A stretch of 64,000 nt of DNA, taken from Acidobacteriota bacterium (GTDB lineage Bacteria > Acidobacteriota > Holophagae > Acanthopleuribacterales > Acanthopleuribacteraceae). The stretch is from positions 124,001 to 188,000 of the forward strand of contig JAGQSC010000015.1 in NCBI GenBank assembly GCA_020439745.1, given 5' to 3'. Positions 1-8,271 of the stretch are shown here, piece by piece. The first letter of the stretch is position 1. Every line of letters begins with the position of its first letter. Position numbers and translations under genes: made by a program. Under the pieces are notes generated by a model. The model was not told the origin of the DNA. It saw only the letters and a list, made by a program, of their open reading frames with translations, and made no database searches.

Positions 1-810
1 ACCGGTTACTCACCACAGGCACTCATCAAGGACCCTCGCTTGGTATTCAAGATCATGGAAGCACCCCACCTGAATGAACTTAAGGAACACTATGAGACAC
101 TGGACAACACAAACGTGCTCAAATTAGAACATACCATTCGACATAGAGATGGATCCATTCGCTGGGTATCGTTGACGGCTAAAGTCCTATGCAACGCTGA
201 AGGGCAACCCCATCAAATCGTCGGTATCAGCCATGACATCACTGAACTCAAAATGATGCAGGAGCAACTGGAACGCCTTTCGCGCATTGACGGGCTGACG
301 GGCCTTATGAATCGCCGAGGCATGGATGAGTTTTTGGAGCGAGAGTGGCGCCGGCAACATCGCGCCGACGAGTGGATTTCATTGTTGATGTGCGACGTCG
401 ATCTCTTTAAGTCTTACAACGACAGATATGGCCATCAGGCTGGTGATGCCTGTCTTCGAGTCCTGGCTTGCACCCTTTCATCCTCATTGCAACGTCCCTC
501 AGATATTGCAGCACGTTACGGAGGTGAGGAATTTTGCGTCATTTTGCCGAAGACCAATAGCAAGGGTGCGCGACACATCGCCGAAATCATTCGCAAGAAC
601 GTAGCAGCCCTGAACGTGGAGCACGAGGTTTCTACGTATGGCAAAGTGACCCTGAGTATCGGGGTTAGTAGTTGTCGCGTGCGAACATGTGCCGACTACA
701 ACGTGTTGCTCCAAGCAGCCGATCAGGCTCTATACGCCGCAAAATCCGCCGGACGCAACCAAGTGTGTGAAAAGCCGTTGCGCATTGAAAATGTCACATG
801 GGTTTCATGA
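1..810 (+). CDS. PAS-GGDEF diguanylate cyclase (5' partial)
   Basis: The reading frame is open to the first base of the window, so the N-terminus lies outside; a TTG at 40 is only an internal codon. About the first 80 visible residues are the end of a PAS domain with its PAC tail (GSIRWVS, then QIVGISHDITELK). A coiled linker leads into a full GGDEF domain with the intact signature ARYGGEEFCVILP, which predicts synthesis of cyclic di-GMP from two GTP. I see no transmembrane segment in the visible part. Its last six bases overlap the 3' end of the convergent hybrid kinase gene. Substrate and fold follow from the family; the sensed signal is unknown. Confidence 0.9.
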   Translation, partial: TGYSPQALIKDPRLVFKIMEAPHLNELKEHYETLDNTNVLKLEHTIRHRDGSIRWVSLTAKVLCNAEGQPHQIVGISHDITELKMMQEQLERLSRIDGLTGLMNRRGMDEFLEREWRRQHRADEWISLLMCDVDLFKSYNDRYGHQAGDACLRVLACTLSSSLQRPSDIAARYGGEEFCVILPKTNSKGARHIAEIIRKNVAALNVEHEVSTYGKVTLSIGVSSCRVRTCADYNVLLQAADQALYAAKSAGRNQVCEKPLRIENVTWVS

Positions 811-3399
811 TCTATCTTTGCCATTGCCCCAGTAATCCAGTGCCTGGCGCAAAGCGACGGGGTCAATGGGCTTGCTCAAGAAGTCGTTCATCCCCGCCGC
901 CAAAACCTGGTCGTGGTGTTGCTCCAAAGCATGTGCCGTCAATGCGATCAGGGGAATTTCCGGCTGTCTCACCTGGCTGGTTCCCGACCTGATGTGTGAG
1001 GCAACCTGAATGCCATCCATGACAGGCATCTGGATATCCAAAAGGACCACATCAAACAGGGTTTTACACAAATACTGCAGGGTTTCCAAGCCATTCTCGG
1101 CCAAAGTGACGTTATGCCCCATTCCCTTGAGTATTTCACGTATGACCATCCGATTGATGGGACTGTCTTCGGCTACCAGCACGTCCAGAGACCGCTTGCC
1201 TTTCTTGATTCGAGGCTGGGGTTCAGTCGGTTCAAGCGCCGGTGTCAGTGCCACTAATGCATTCAACAAAACATCCTTGGCTACGGGTTTGCGAATGTAC
1301 ATATCGGCAATATGGTCATCAGACCCACTTGAAGAATCAAGCATGATCGTCTTCTGGACTCTACCTGGAAATTCCAAGCTAATTCGTCGAAGTAGCTGGT
1401 CGCCATCCAGATCGGGCATCAATCGGTCAGTGATCAACAAATCAAAGGCATGCCGGTCGTTCGCAAGGTAATCGAGCAAAGCCTGGCCCGATGCGAAAAA
1501 CACGGGTTGAATGGACCAGATAGATAAAAGATCGGTCAGTATTCGTCCGTGGACTGGGTTGTCATCCACCAATGCAACCTGCAAGTCTGCCATACGTTTG
1601 CGATTCCTTGTGTCCAACTCACGGCCGATTTCCAGCGTCACCTCAATACAAAATTTGGATCCAACCCCCAACTCGCTTTCACACCACACACGACCTCCCA
1701 TCAGCTCAACCAGTTGTCGCACAATGGCTAAGCCCAAGCCCGTGCTTCCATTCAGATTCGCGGCATTACCCACCTGATGAAACAACTGGAAAACCCGACC
1801 GATGTCTTCTTGCGCGATCCCACAACCCGTGTCGCTAACCTCCATTTGGATTCTTGCAGCATGATCCGTTGCGGTGATCAGTCTTGCAGCAACACTCACT
1901 TCCCCGCTGTCCGTAAACTTAATAGCATTGCCAATCAGATTATTGAGCACCTGGCGCAAGCGCGCTGAATCACCGACCAGGACGTCGGGTAAACTGTGGT
2001 CAAACCAAGTATTGAGTTCAATATTCTTACGCAATGCCAGTACACGAAGACCCGCAACGGTTTGTTGCGTTGCCCGCCTGATGTTGAACGGATAGTGTTC
2101 CAGGTTGATTTTCCGGGCTTCGATACGGGAGTAATCTAGGATGTCATTGATAATTTGCATCAAGCTGATTGCTGATTCATGCGCCATGTAGGCAAACTCG
2201 GCTTCTCTTGGGCTTAGCTCTGATGCCACAAGTAGTTCCAGCATGCCCATGACACCATTCAAAGGCGTTCTGATCTCATGGCTCATCTTGGCAAGAAACT
2301 CGGATTTTGCGCGACTTGATGCGACAGCCAGCTGCGCTTCTTCCAGCATGTGTGCTTCGGCCGTTTTGCGATGGGTGATATCTCGACCCACGACCACAAA
2401 TTGAGTCTTACCGCGATCCACAAATTTAGAGATGCGTATCTCCAAAACGATGTCATCACCTGCCTCATTCACGATCTTGACTTCTCGTGGTTTATCAGAA
2501 GCATCGTCGGTCAATTCACGTAATACGCGATCGTCACTGCTCAACAAACTGGAGAAAGATCTTCCTTTTAGGTTGCGCTGTGAAATCTTGAACAGACGAC
2601 TTGCAGACGGATTGCACGAAACCACTTTGCCATCCACATCCAACAACACGATGACGTCGGTCGTGTTGTTGACCAGCAGTTCCATTTGTCGGTCCCGTTC
2701 GTCTAACCTTTGCATCGTGGATCGCAGGCGATGCACATCCTCAGAGTAACCCAGAATCCGAGGCGACGAGGCGTTCGTGACCCGCCATGCACGGTGACTC
2801 ACCCAACGCCAGTCTCCCAATCCATCAAGCATGCGGCATTCGAAGCCAAAAGACTCATTGGGGAGCCGCTCCTGATTGAGCAGATTCCTAATACGATTGC
2901 GATCGTTTGCGTGAATCGTGTCAAAGAATGACTGGTCTTGATACACCAGCTTGTGGGGCGCTCGGCCAAGCATCAAAGCCCAAGCAGGTGACGTAAAGAA
3001 GGTCCCACCCACCAGGTCATACTCCCAAAAGGCATAGTTAATATCGCTTTCACCTTGGTCCTGGCGTCGTACGCCCTCCATAAAGCGGGACACATCGCGA
3101 ACCACACACTGGTACCATTGTCGCCTTCTCTTTTCAACCTTCGACACAGTCCATTCGGTCATGAAACGCAGTTCCTGACCGGTCCTCAAGACGCTGAAGA
3201 AGTGAGCCTCTGTTTCAATTGTCGGCCAGCCTCGATGGTCACCCATGTAATCGAAAATGCTGGTACCGGAAAGTTCATCACGAGAGCAACCGAACATGGC
3301 ACAGGCTCGTTCGTTCGCAAACACAATATTCTGACGTTCGTCCAGTATCAATGCTGCACTGGGAAGACTTAAGCAATCAAATTTCAATGGAGTGCCCAC
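805..3399 (-). CDS. Hybrid sensor histidine kinase, PAS-rich, two receiver domains
   Basis: A protein of about 864 residues with no obvious membrane segment, so probably cytoplasmic. In order: a PAS domain (about 5-110), two further PAS-like regions (about 120-230 and 240-350), a HisKA domain with the phosphoacceptor motif SHEIRTPLNGVMG (His near residue 374), a HATPase_c domain with the G box GLGLAIVRQLVELMGG, then two receivers. Both receivers keep the phosphoacceptor Asp (ITDRLMPDLDG and LLDIQMPVMDG) and the conserved Lys-Pro. Two GTG codons lie in tandem; I chose the second because GGAGGA sits just upstream. It follows the HPt gene after a short gap, so phosphate can plausibly pass from kinase to receivers to HPt. 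Confidence 0.92.
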   Translation of the reverse strand: MGTPLKFDCLSLPSAALILDERQNIVFANERACAMFGCSRDELSGTSIFDYMGDHRGWPTIETEAHFFSVLRTGQELRFMTEWTVSKVEKRRRQWYQCVVRDVSRFMEGVRRQDQGESDINYAFWEYDLVGGTFFTSPAWALMLGRAPHKLVYQDQSFFDTIHANDRNRIRNLLNQERLPNESFGFECRMLDGLGDWRWVSHRAWRVTNASSPRILGYSEDVHRLRSTMQRLDERDRQMELLVNNTTDVIVLLDVDGKVVSCNPSASRLFKISQRNLKGRSFSSLLSSDDRVLRELTDDASDKPREVKIVNEAGDDIVLEIRISKFVDRGKTQFVVVGRDITHRKTAEAHMLEEAQLAVASSRAKSEFLAKMSHEIRTPLNGVMGMLELLVASELSPREAEFAYMAHESAISLMQIINDILDYSRIEARKINLEHYPFNIRRATQQTVAGLRVLALRKNIELNTWFDHSLPDVLVGDSARLRQVLNNLIGNAIKFTDSGEVSVAARLITATDHAARIQMEVSDTGCGIAQEDIGRVFQLFHQVGNAANLNGSTGLGLAIVRQLVELMGGRVWCESELGVGSKFCIEVTLEIGRELDTRNRKRMADLQVALVDDNPVHGRILTDLLSIWSIQPVFFASGQALLDYLANDRHAFDLLITDRLMPDLDGDQLLRRISLEFPGRVQKTIMLDSSSGSDDHIADMYIRKPVAKDVLLNALVALTPALEPTEPQPRIKKGKRSLDVLVAEDSPINRMVIREILKGMGHNVTLAENGLETLQYLCKTLFDVVLLDIQMPVMDGIQVASHIRSGTSQVRQPEIPLIALTAHALEQHHDQVLAAGMNDFLSKPIDPVALRQALDYWGNGKDRS

Positions 3400-3432
3400 C
3401 ACTCCTCCAACGTTACGTTTTGTCAGTTTGTG

Positions 3433-3780
3433 TCAGGGTTGTCCTCGCAAAGTTAGCAATTGGTTCTGAGTACCATCGAAAGCTTCCTTCAATCTAAACA
3501 ACATACGATTGTTCAAGAGTTCTTCATCGCACTCGTAAATCTCTTCCAACTCGCCGCACACCTTGGCTAATCGGTTGGCACCGAGAAACAGGGCCTCACC
3601 CTTGAGTCGGTGGGCTAGGAAACGCATTTGCGTGTAATTATGGATATCGACACTACAGACAAGATCTGCGATGACTTCAGGAGCGTGAGACAAAAACACA
3701 TCGATTAGCTCATCCCTTAGGTGCGATTCGTAATAATTCATGATCACTTGGTCAACCCAGTCTTTCGTGTTACTGCTCAT
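3433..3780 (-). CDS. Histidine phosphotransfer (HPt) domain protein
   Basis: A stand-alone HPt protein of 115 residues. The motif AHRLKGEALFLGA carries the expected phosphoacceptor, His57, followed by Lys-Gly. The frame runs further upstream inside the previous gene, but the ATG at 3780 is preceded by AGGAGGGACCC and gives a normal HPt length, so I place the start there. It overlaps the end of the REC-GGDEF-EAL gene by 11 bases, which suggests translational coupling. It lies between a hybrid kinase and a double-receiver c-di-GMP protein, so its likely role is to relay phosphate between them. That pairing is inferred from position. Confidence 0.88.
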   Translation of the reverse strand: MSSNTKDWVDQVIMNYYESHLRDELIDVFLSHAPEVIADLVCSVDIHNYTQMRFLAHRLKGEALFLGANRLAKVCGELEEIYECDEELLNNRMLFRLKEAFDGTQNQLLTLRGQP

Positions 3781-5980
3781 GGGTCCCTCCTGTTTCCAGC
3801 TCCAAAAACCGTGGACTGAATACTTGGTCTGCGAATTGTGCTTTGAATGACTCAAACCGAACTGGTGGACTGAACAGGTAACCCTGGGCTGTTTGACAGC
3901 CAAGATTCTTCAGGTAACGCATTTGTTCCTGATTTTCCACACCCTCGGCCACAATATTCAGAGACAACCCTTTTGCCAGTGAAACGATGCAAGATGTAAC
4001 GGCCCTTGACCGATTATCATTGACGACGTTTCCCACAAACGAACGATCTATTTTCAAGGTATTTAAGGGAAATTGAGACAGATAAGACAAGGATGAATAC
4101 CCCGTTCCAAAATCATCCATGGACAGACGAAAACCGCACTGGCCCAATGAACCCAGGATATCAAGTGACTGGCTCACATCAGACATTGAACAGGACTCGG
4201 TAATCTCCAACTCCAACGCGTCAAATGGGATGTTTGTTTTCGAAATTGTGGAAGAGAGATCAGAGACCAAAGCATGATCACGGAATTGAACCGGAGAGAT
4301 ATTGATGGAAATAGGAATAGACATGCCCAATTCGCGATTGAGTTGCTTCCAATCGCTACAGGCTTTTTGCGTGACCCACGAACCAATCCGACTGATTGCC
4401 CCGATCCGCTCCGAAATGGGAATAAATACACTGGGAGACACCATCCCACGCTTTGGATGAATCCAGCGCAACAAGGCTTCAACACCTGAAATTTCACCGG
4501 TAGTCAATGAAACTTGTGGCTGGTAGAAAAGTTGTAGTTCATTTCGCTCGGCAGCACCAAAAAGATCGGATTCCAGTTGCAGCATCAGGGTCTCACTGTC
4601 TTCCATCTGCGCATCGTAGGCCACAGGTTTGTGGTCCTTAGCATGGTACAGAGCCATCATGGCGCGACGCAGAGCCGCAGAGCTGTTGAGTTCGTGGCCC
4701 TGCATGATTGCAAAGCCGATGGTGCACTGCCAACGAAATTCATTTCGACCCACATGAATCGGTTTGTCAAGCAATTCACCGATCCACTCTGCGATTCGCA
4801 TGGCCCTTGTCTCTGAATAGGTTTCCAACACGATGGCAAATACGTCTGATTCCACCCGGCCAACCGCCAGAGCCATAGGCAATGCGTCTTCAAGACAGGC
4901 GGCCAATGTCTTTAGAGCTAAATCCGATACCTTTTCTCCATAAGCTTGCGTCAATTTCGCATGGTCGTGGATACGCACCAAAAGCAGCGCCGCACTGCCG
5001 TTTCTATGGCCCACACTTTCAATATGACTCATGATCGATGTCTTGTTGGCAAGGCCGGTGACCGAATCTCGGTGTCGTGCATATTCTGAGGTACGATGAA
5101 GCACATCAACCAGGTTCTTGTAACGAATAAAATTGCGTACACGGGCATTTAACTCTTCCATATTGAATGGTTTACGCACAAAATCTTCCGCGCCAACCTG
5201 CAGTCCCCGCAAAACGGTTTCTCGGTCGGTCTGTCCGGAAATAATCAAAACGGGGATATGTTGATGACGACGCGATTGCTTGATCTGGCTCGTTACTTGA
5301 AAACCATTGAGACCCGGCATTTCGATATCCGTAATCACCACGTCAGGGTCGAAGCGATCGAGTATTTCTATGATCGAGTCTCCCGATCCAAGGGCATGCA
5401 CATCATTGCCCTGAAGCTCCAGGAACTTCTGTACGCTTGCTGAAGTCACCCTATCGTCTTCCAACAATAGAACCCGACCTGTATTGCGTTCAGGTCTTAC
5501 ACATTGGGTTGCACGAAATTGCGTGTGTAATCGAATTGATTCCTTCAATTCAACGCCATTGAACGGCTTAAGTACAAAATCACACCCACCTGCCTCCAAA
5601 ACTTGTTCAATTTCAGACGGTTCATCAAGACCCGACAAAAAAATAATGGGAATATGCGACCACTCTGACGTCGCCTTAATTCGCCGACACAGGTCCATGC
5701 CATTGATATCGTCCATCAACACGTCGAGAATGATGACCTGGAAATTCGAATCGGCGGCCAATATATTCAGGCAATCAGAACCTGAATTCGCCGTGACCAC
5801 TTGGAACTCATCGGCTAGTGCGCGCTCAACCAGGGTCGTGATGAGACGGGAATCGTCCACCGCAAGCACGCGTGCTGCACTTAATACTGGCTTTCCCTGA
5901 ATTGGCATGGCACTCAACTTCTGAAAACAATTTACTTTTTTGAATGTGTGCTCTTTTTTCAGCTGTGTCAAGATTGTCAT
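3770..5980 (-). CDS. Two-receiver response regulator with degenerate GGDEF and intact EAL domain
   Basis: 736 residues. Two receivers come first (about 35-155 and 168-285), with phosphoacceptor Asp in VIILDVLMDD and VVITDIEMPG and Lys-Pro motifs VLKPF and VRKPF. The GGDEF domain (about 300-450) is degenerate: the signature position reads VESDVFAIV, so it should not make c-di-GMP. The EAL domain (about 480-730) keeps EALLRW, EITES, DDFGTGYSS, KIDRSFV and VAEGVE, as in active c-di-GMP phosphodiesterases. The first ATG is used; an ATG at 5908 (MPIQGKP), just before the first receiver, is a possible alternative, and neither has a strong Shine-Dalgarno. Probably a phosphorelay output that lowers c-di-GMP. 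Confidence 0.92.
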   Translation of the reverse strand: MTILTQLKKEHTFKKVNCFQKLSAMPIQGKPVLSAARVLAVDDSRLITTLVERALADEFQVVTANSGSDCLNILAADSNFQVIILDVLMDDINGMDLCRRIKATSEWSHIPIIFLSGLDEPSEIEQVLEAGGCDFVLKPFNGVELKESIRLHTQFRATQCVRPERNTGRVLLLEDDRVTSASVQKFLELQGNDVHALGSGDSIIEILDRFDPDVVITDIEMPGLNGFQVTSQIKQSRRHQHIPVLIISGQTDRETVLRGLQVGAEDFVRKPFNMEELNARVRNFIRYKNLVDVLHRTSEYARHRDSVTGLANKTSIMSHIESVGHRNGSAALLLVRIHDHAKLTQAYGEKVSDLALKTLAACLEDALPMALAVGRVESDVFAIVLETYSETRAMRIAEWIGELLDKPIHVGRNEFRWQCTIGFAIMQGHELNSSAALRRAMMALYHAKDHKPVAYDAQMEDSETLMLQLESDLFGAAERNELQLFYQPQVSLTTGEISGVEALLRWIHPKRGMVSPSVFIPISERIGAISRIGSWVTQKACSDWKQLNRELGMSIPISINISPVQFRDHALVSDLSSTISKTNIPFDALELEITESCSMSDVSQSLDILGSLGQCGFRLSMDDFGTGYSSLSYLSQFPLNTLKIDRSFVGNVVNDNRSRAVTSCIVSLAKGLSLNIVAEGVENQEQMRYLKNLGCQTAQGYLFSPPVRFESFKAQFADQVFSPRFLELETGGTHEQ

Positions 5981-6002
5981 CTTTACAATCTCACTTTAAC
6001 AA

Positions 6003-7079
6003 TCATGGTCCAGGGTTCAAGGAACCGCTTATCCAAATGACCACATGTTCACATGAATTGACGAAGGGAACAGAAAGTACGTGTATCGACACAGGGTCCC
6101 GATCGATTTTCCATTGAAATGAGTAGTCCGATTGTGTCGGGTCGTTGCCCTTGACCTTAGCGAACATCTTGAACAAACCCAGGAGTTCATCGCGGACCGC
6201 ATTGGGCAACGGTACAGACCATATCTCCACCCTGTCTGTCATATACCTCAAATTGGACTGTCCTATTTGCGAACTTGGTTCGATCCTGATTTCCGACGCA
6301 TCGTTCTGATGAGCTTCTTTCAGAATTGCTGAGAGCAGCATGACCAAGTTTACATTGCGCAACGTGTCTTCCGCGTCGTCGGTTTGACCGGTGGTTGCTA
6401 GCACCAGTTCACGTTGGAAGCGGCGAATGAGGGCAGATATTTCGACGCCATTGAAATCGTGTATATGAATTTCCTGTTTCTCGACAGGGTCAGCTTTAGT
6501 GTCTTCACAAAAACCATCAAGCACTTCCGTCACGTCTGCTTCTTCAAACAAATCGAAATCGTCATAACCGAAGTTTTTGCCTACACTAACCGCATCCCAT
6601 GCACCATCAGACTCTGATAAATGGAGTAGCGCCTCAAGATCTACAATTGGATCTGGATTGGGGCATTCGACGGGGTCAATTTGCCGCACGCCTTGCGGAT
6701 AAAAAAAGTAGCTGGCGTACAAGTCCTTACGATTTTCCGTAAAGCCATAAAATCCTTCACCGTTGGCGATGCGATGGTTGTCTGCCAAAACGAGTATGAC
6801 CCGTTCATTGCAGCAGGTGACCCAATACCGCGACATGCGACATCGATCGACAATGACGGGTAAGCCCGACTGAATATCTCTGAACGCTACATACGCCAGT
6901 TCATGAGTTGAGACACTTTGGTCACTGACATTGCCTTCGTATCTCAGATCCAGCGTCTTGGCATCCGGTGAGAAGTTGATAGTTTCGCCCATTCGCGTCT
7001 CGCCGTTCGCAAAGGCAATCTGGGCCTGTTGACGGTACTTTATGTCGGTATTTGACGACATCATTTGGCTTTTCGTCAT
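6003..7079 (-). CDS. GspE/PilB-N-terminal-like protein lacking the ATPase core
   Basis: 358 residues, cytoplasmic by appearance. The N-terminal part (QIAFANGETRMGETINFSP and on to about 160) resembles a small beta-rich domain seen in acidobacterial proteins (DUF6982-like, from memory, uncertain). A low-complexity acidic linker follows. The C-terminal part (about 240-358; NVNLVMLLSAILKEAHQNDA then SEIRIEPSSQ) matches the module that in GspE/PilB/PilT ATPases precedes the nucleotide-binding core (consensus like NxILxxAIxxxASDIHIEP). There is no Walker A, Asp box or Walker B, and the protein stops where the ATPase would begin. GGGAGGGAGAAA precedes the ATG. It shares an ATGA overlap with the 103-residue gene upstream. 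Function unknown; a regulatory paralogue of a pilus motor is possible. Confidence 0.7.
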   Translation of the reverse strand: MTKSQMMSSNTDIKYRQQAQIAFANGETRMGETINFSPDAKTLDLRYEGNVSDQSVSTHELAYVAFRDIQSGLPVIVDRCRMSRYWVTCCNERVILVLADNHRIANGEGFYGFTENRKDLYASYFFYPQGVRQIDPVECPNPDPIVDLEALLHLSESDGAWDAVSVGKNFGYDDFDLFEEADVTEVLDGFCEDTKADPVEKQEIHIHDFNGVEISALIRRFQRELVLATTGQTDDAEDTLRNVNLVMLLSAILKEAHQNDASEIRIEPSSQIGQSNLRYMTDRVEIWSVPLPNAVRDELLGLFKMFAKVKGNDPTQSDYSFQWKIDRDPVSIHVLSVPFVNSCEHVVIWISGSLNPGP

Positions 7080-7387
7080 TTTCTCCCTCCCACGAAATGC
7101 GCGTTCAGGGAACTCTGCAAAAGATCAAAATCTGTTTTCGTCAACACGATTTCCCGCACGACACCAGGTGGAATAAAAGGAACCAGCTCCTCGTTATCGG
7201 TGGCCCCAATCCTTGTTACGGCCGCGTAAAACACATCCTCCTTCTTTCGAAGGGGAATCACTTGGTGTTTCCAAATGAATATCAACGGCCAGCGCCAAAG
7301 CAACAGGTGGTCCAAGGGCTGATCGTCAATCAGTATGTGTTTCGCCCGGTCGTGAATGAGCTTTGCGGTAGGTGTATGTTCCTTCAT
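7076..7387 (-). CDS. Small protein resembling a GspE/MshE N-terminal domain
   Basis: 103 residues with no signal or membrane segment. The stretch from about residue 35 to 100 (HQVIPLRKKEDVFYAAVTRI, then a charged helix and REIVLTKTDFDLLQSSL) has the layout of the N-terminal domain of type II secretion and type IV pilus ATPases: a short strand reading 'PL...', a strand reading 'AV', then helix and strand. The match is weak and made by eye. GAGGTTGAC lies before the ATG. The stop overlaps the next gene's start as ATGA, so the two are very likely co-translated and may form one split assembly. Some MshE-type N-domains bind c-di-GMP, which would fit the neighbours, but I cannot confirm the binding motif here. 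Confidence 0.6.
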   Translation of the reverse strand: MKEHTPTAKLIHDRAKHILIDDQPLDHLLLWRWPLIFIWKHQVIPLRKKEDVFYAAVTRIGATDNEELVPFIPPGVVREIVLTKTDFDLLQSSLNAHFVGGRK

Positions 7388-7457
7388 GTCAACCTCACGC
7401 CAGACATGAAGGCAAATCCCAGGCCAACCCCAATGTGCCTGAAAAATAACGACTTAA

Positions 7458-7478
7458 ATTACCAGCACACAAGGTAAT
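7458..7478. repeat. Inverted repeat ATTACC-N9-GGTAAT
   Basis: Perfect 6-base arms (7458-7463 and 7473-7478) around a 9-base spacer, in the AT-rich gap between the single-domain response regulator and the 103-residue gene. It could be an operator or weak hairpin for the downstream minus-strand operon. No convincing -35/-10 pair was found next to it. Confidence 0.3.
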
Positions 7479-7508
7479 GTAGAAAATTAAACAATAAGAT
7501 GTATGAAA

Positions 7509-7910
7509 CTAGACACGACCAACCGCGAACAGAATCATGCGTTTTAGTTCTGCTTGCGAAAAAGGCTTGCTGACAAACGCATCATCTGGGGCGAGCAGTC
7601 CTCGTTCGAGCATGGTTTCGTAGTTATTGCCTGACATAAACAGACACCGAACATCCGGAAACACCTGTTTCACACGAACGGCCAATTCGCCGCCACTCAT
7701 CCAAGGCATGGTCATGTCGGTAACCAACAAATCAAGATGGCCATCGTAGCTTCCAATCCAAGCCAATGCTTCACGGCAGCATTCAAAAGCATAAACAGCA
7801 TAGCCAAGTGATTCCACTGATTTTGCGACAACTGTCTTGACCAGTTGAGAATCGTCTACAACCAGAGCTACACCCTTTGTTGATTGGTCCAATACCGAAT
7901 GACTTTTCAC
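7509..7910 (-). CDS. Single-domain response regulator (CheY-like)
   Basis: 133 residues consisting only of a receiver domain. Acidic pocket Asp19-Asp20 (LVVDD), phosphoacceptor Asp65 (LLVTDMTMPWMSG), switch Ser93 (FMSG) and Lys115 (VSKPF) are all present, so phosphorylation is expected. There is no output domain, so it would act by protein contact or as a phosphate sink. It starts with GTG and has only a weak purine-rich stretch upstream. It is the first gene, in transcription order, of the minus-strand signalling cluster, separated from the GspE-like pair by about 120 bases. Confidence 0.9.
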   Translation of the reverse strand: MKSHSVLDQSTKGVALVVDDSQLVKTVVAKSVESLGYAVYAFECCREALAWIGSYDGHLDLLVTDMTMPWMSGGELAVRVKQVFPDVRCLFMSGNNYETMLERGLLAPDDAFVSKPFSQAELKRMILFAVGRV

Positions 7911-8271
7911 TCTTTTTGGGTGATCGAACTAGACTAAAGGTACGATAGGCTCGACAGAAGTCAGTCGATCAAAACCCGCCCCTTTGCAACCTTCTGATCA
8001 CAAAATATCATGAATGTCATGATCGAACCAACCCAATACGTGAAACGAGGCTGTCTTTAATTCCCATGAGTATGCTGATTCATGTCTGACCCACAACAGA
8101 TAGGGCCCCATGCGTATCCATGACAACATTTTGATCGCAAGAAACCAGGACTCTGGAGTATCTCTTCTGCTATCTGACCCAATCCATTGAGTCTGCAAAT
8201 TCACATAGAACTTTGTTTGAACGGCTCAGCAGACCGTTCCTTCAATAACTGACGCCAGGAGGGTGTGTCAT
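7911..8271. other. Intergenic region with a perfect short inverted repeat
   Basis: 361 bases between two minus-strand genes, with no convincing coding sequence. It holds the perfect inverted repeat ATCATGA-ATG-TCATGAT at 8007-8023 (7-base arms, 3-base spacer), flanked by an outer GATCA/TGATC pair. No T-rich tail follows on either strand, so an operator is more likely than a terminator. The region should also contain the promoter of the response regulator gene, but I could not place one with confidence. Confidence 0.4.
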
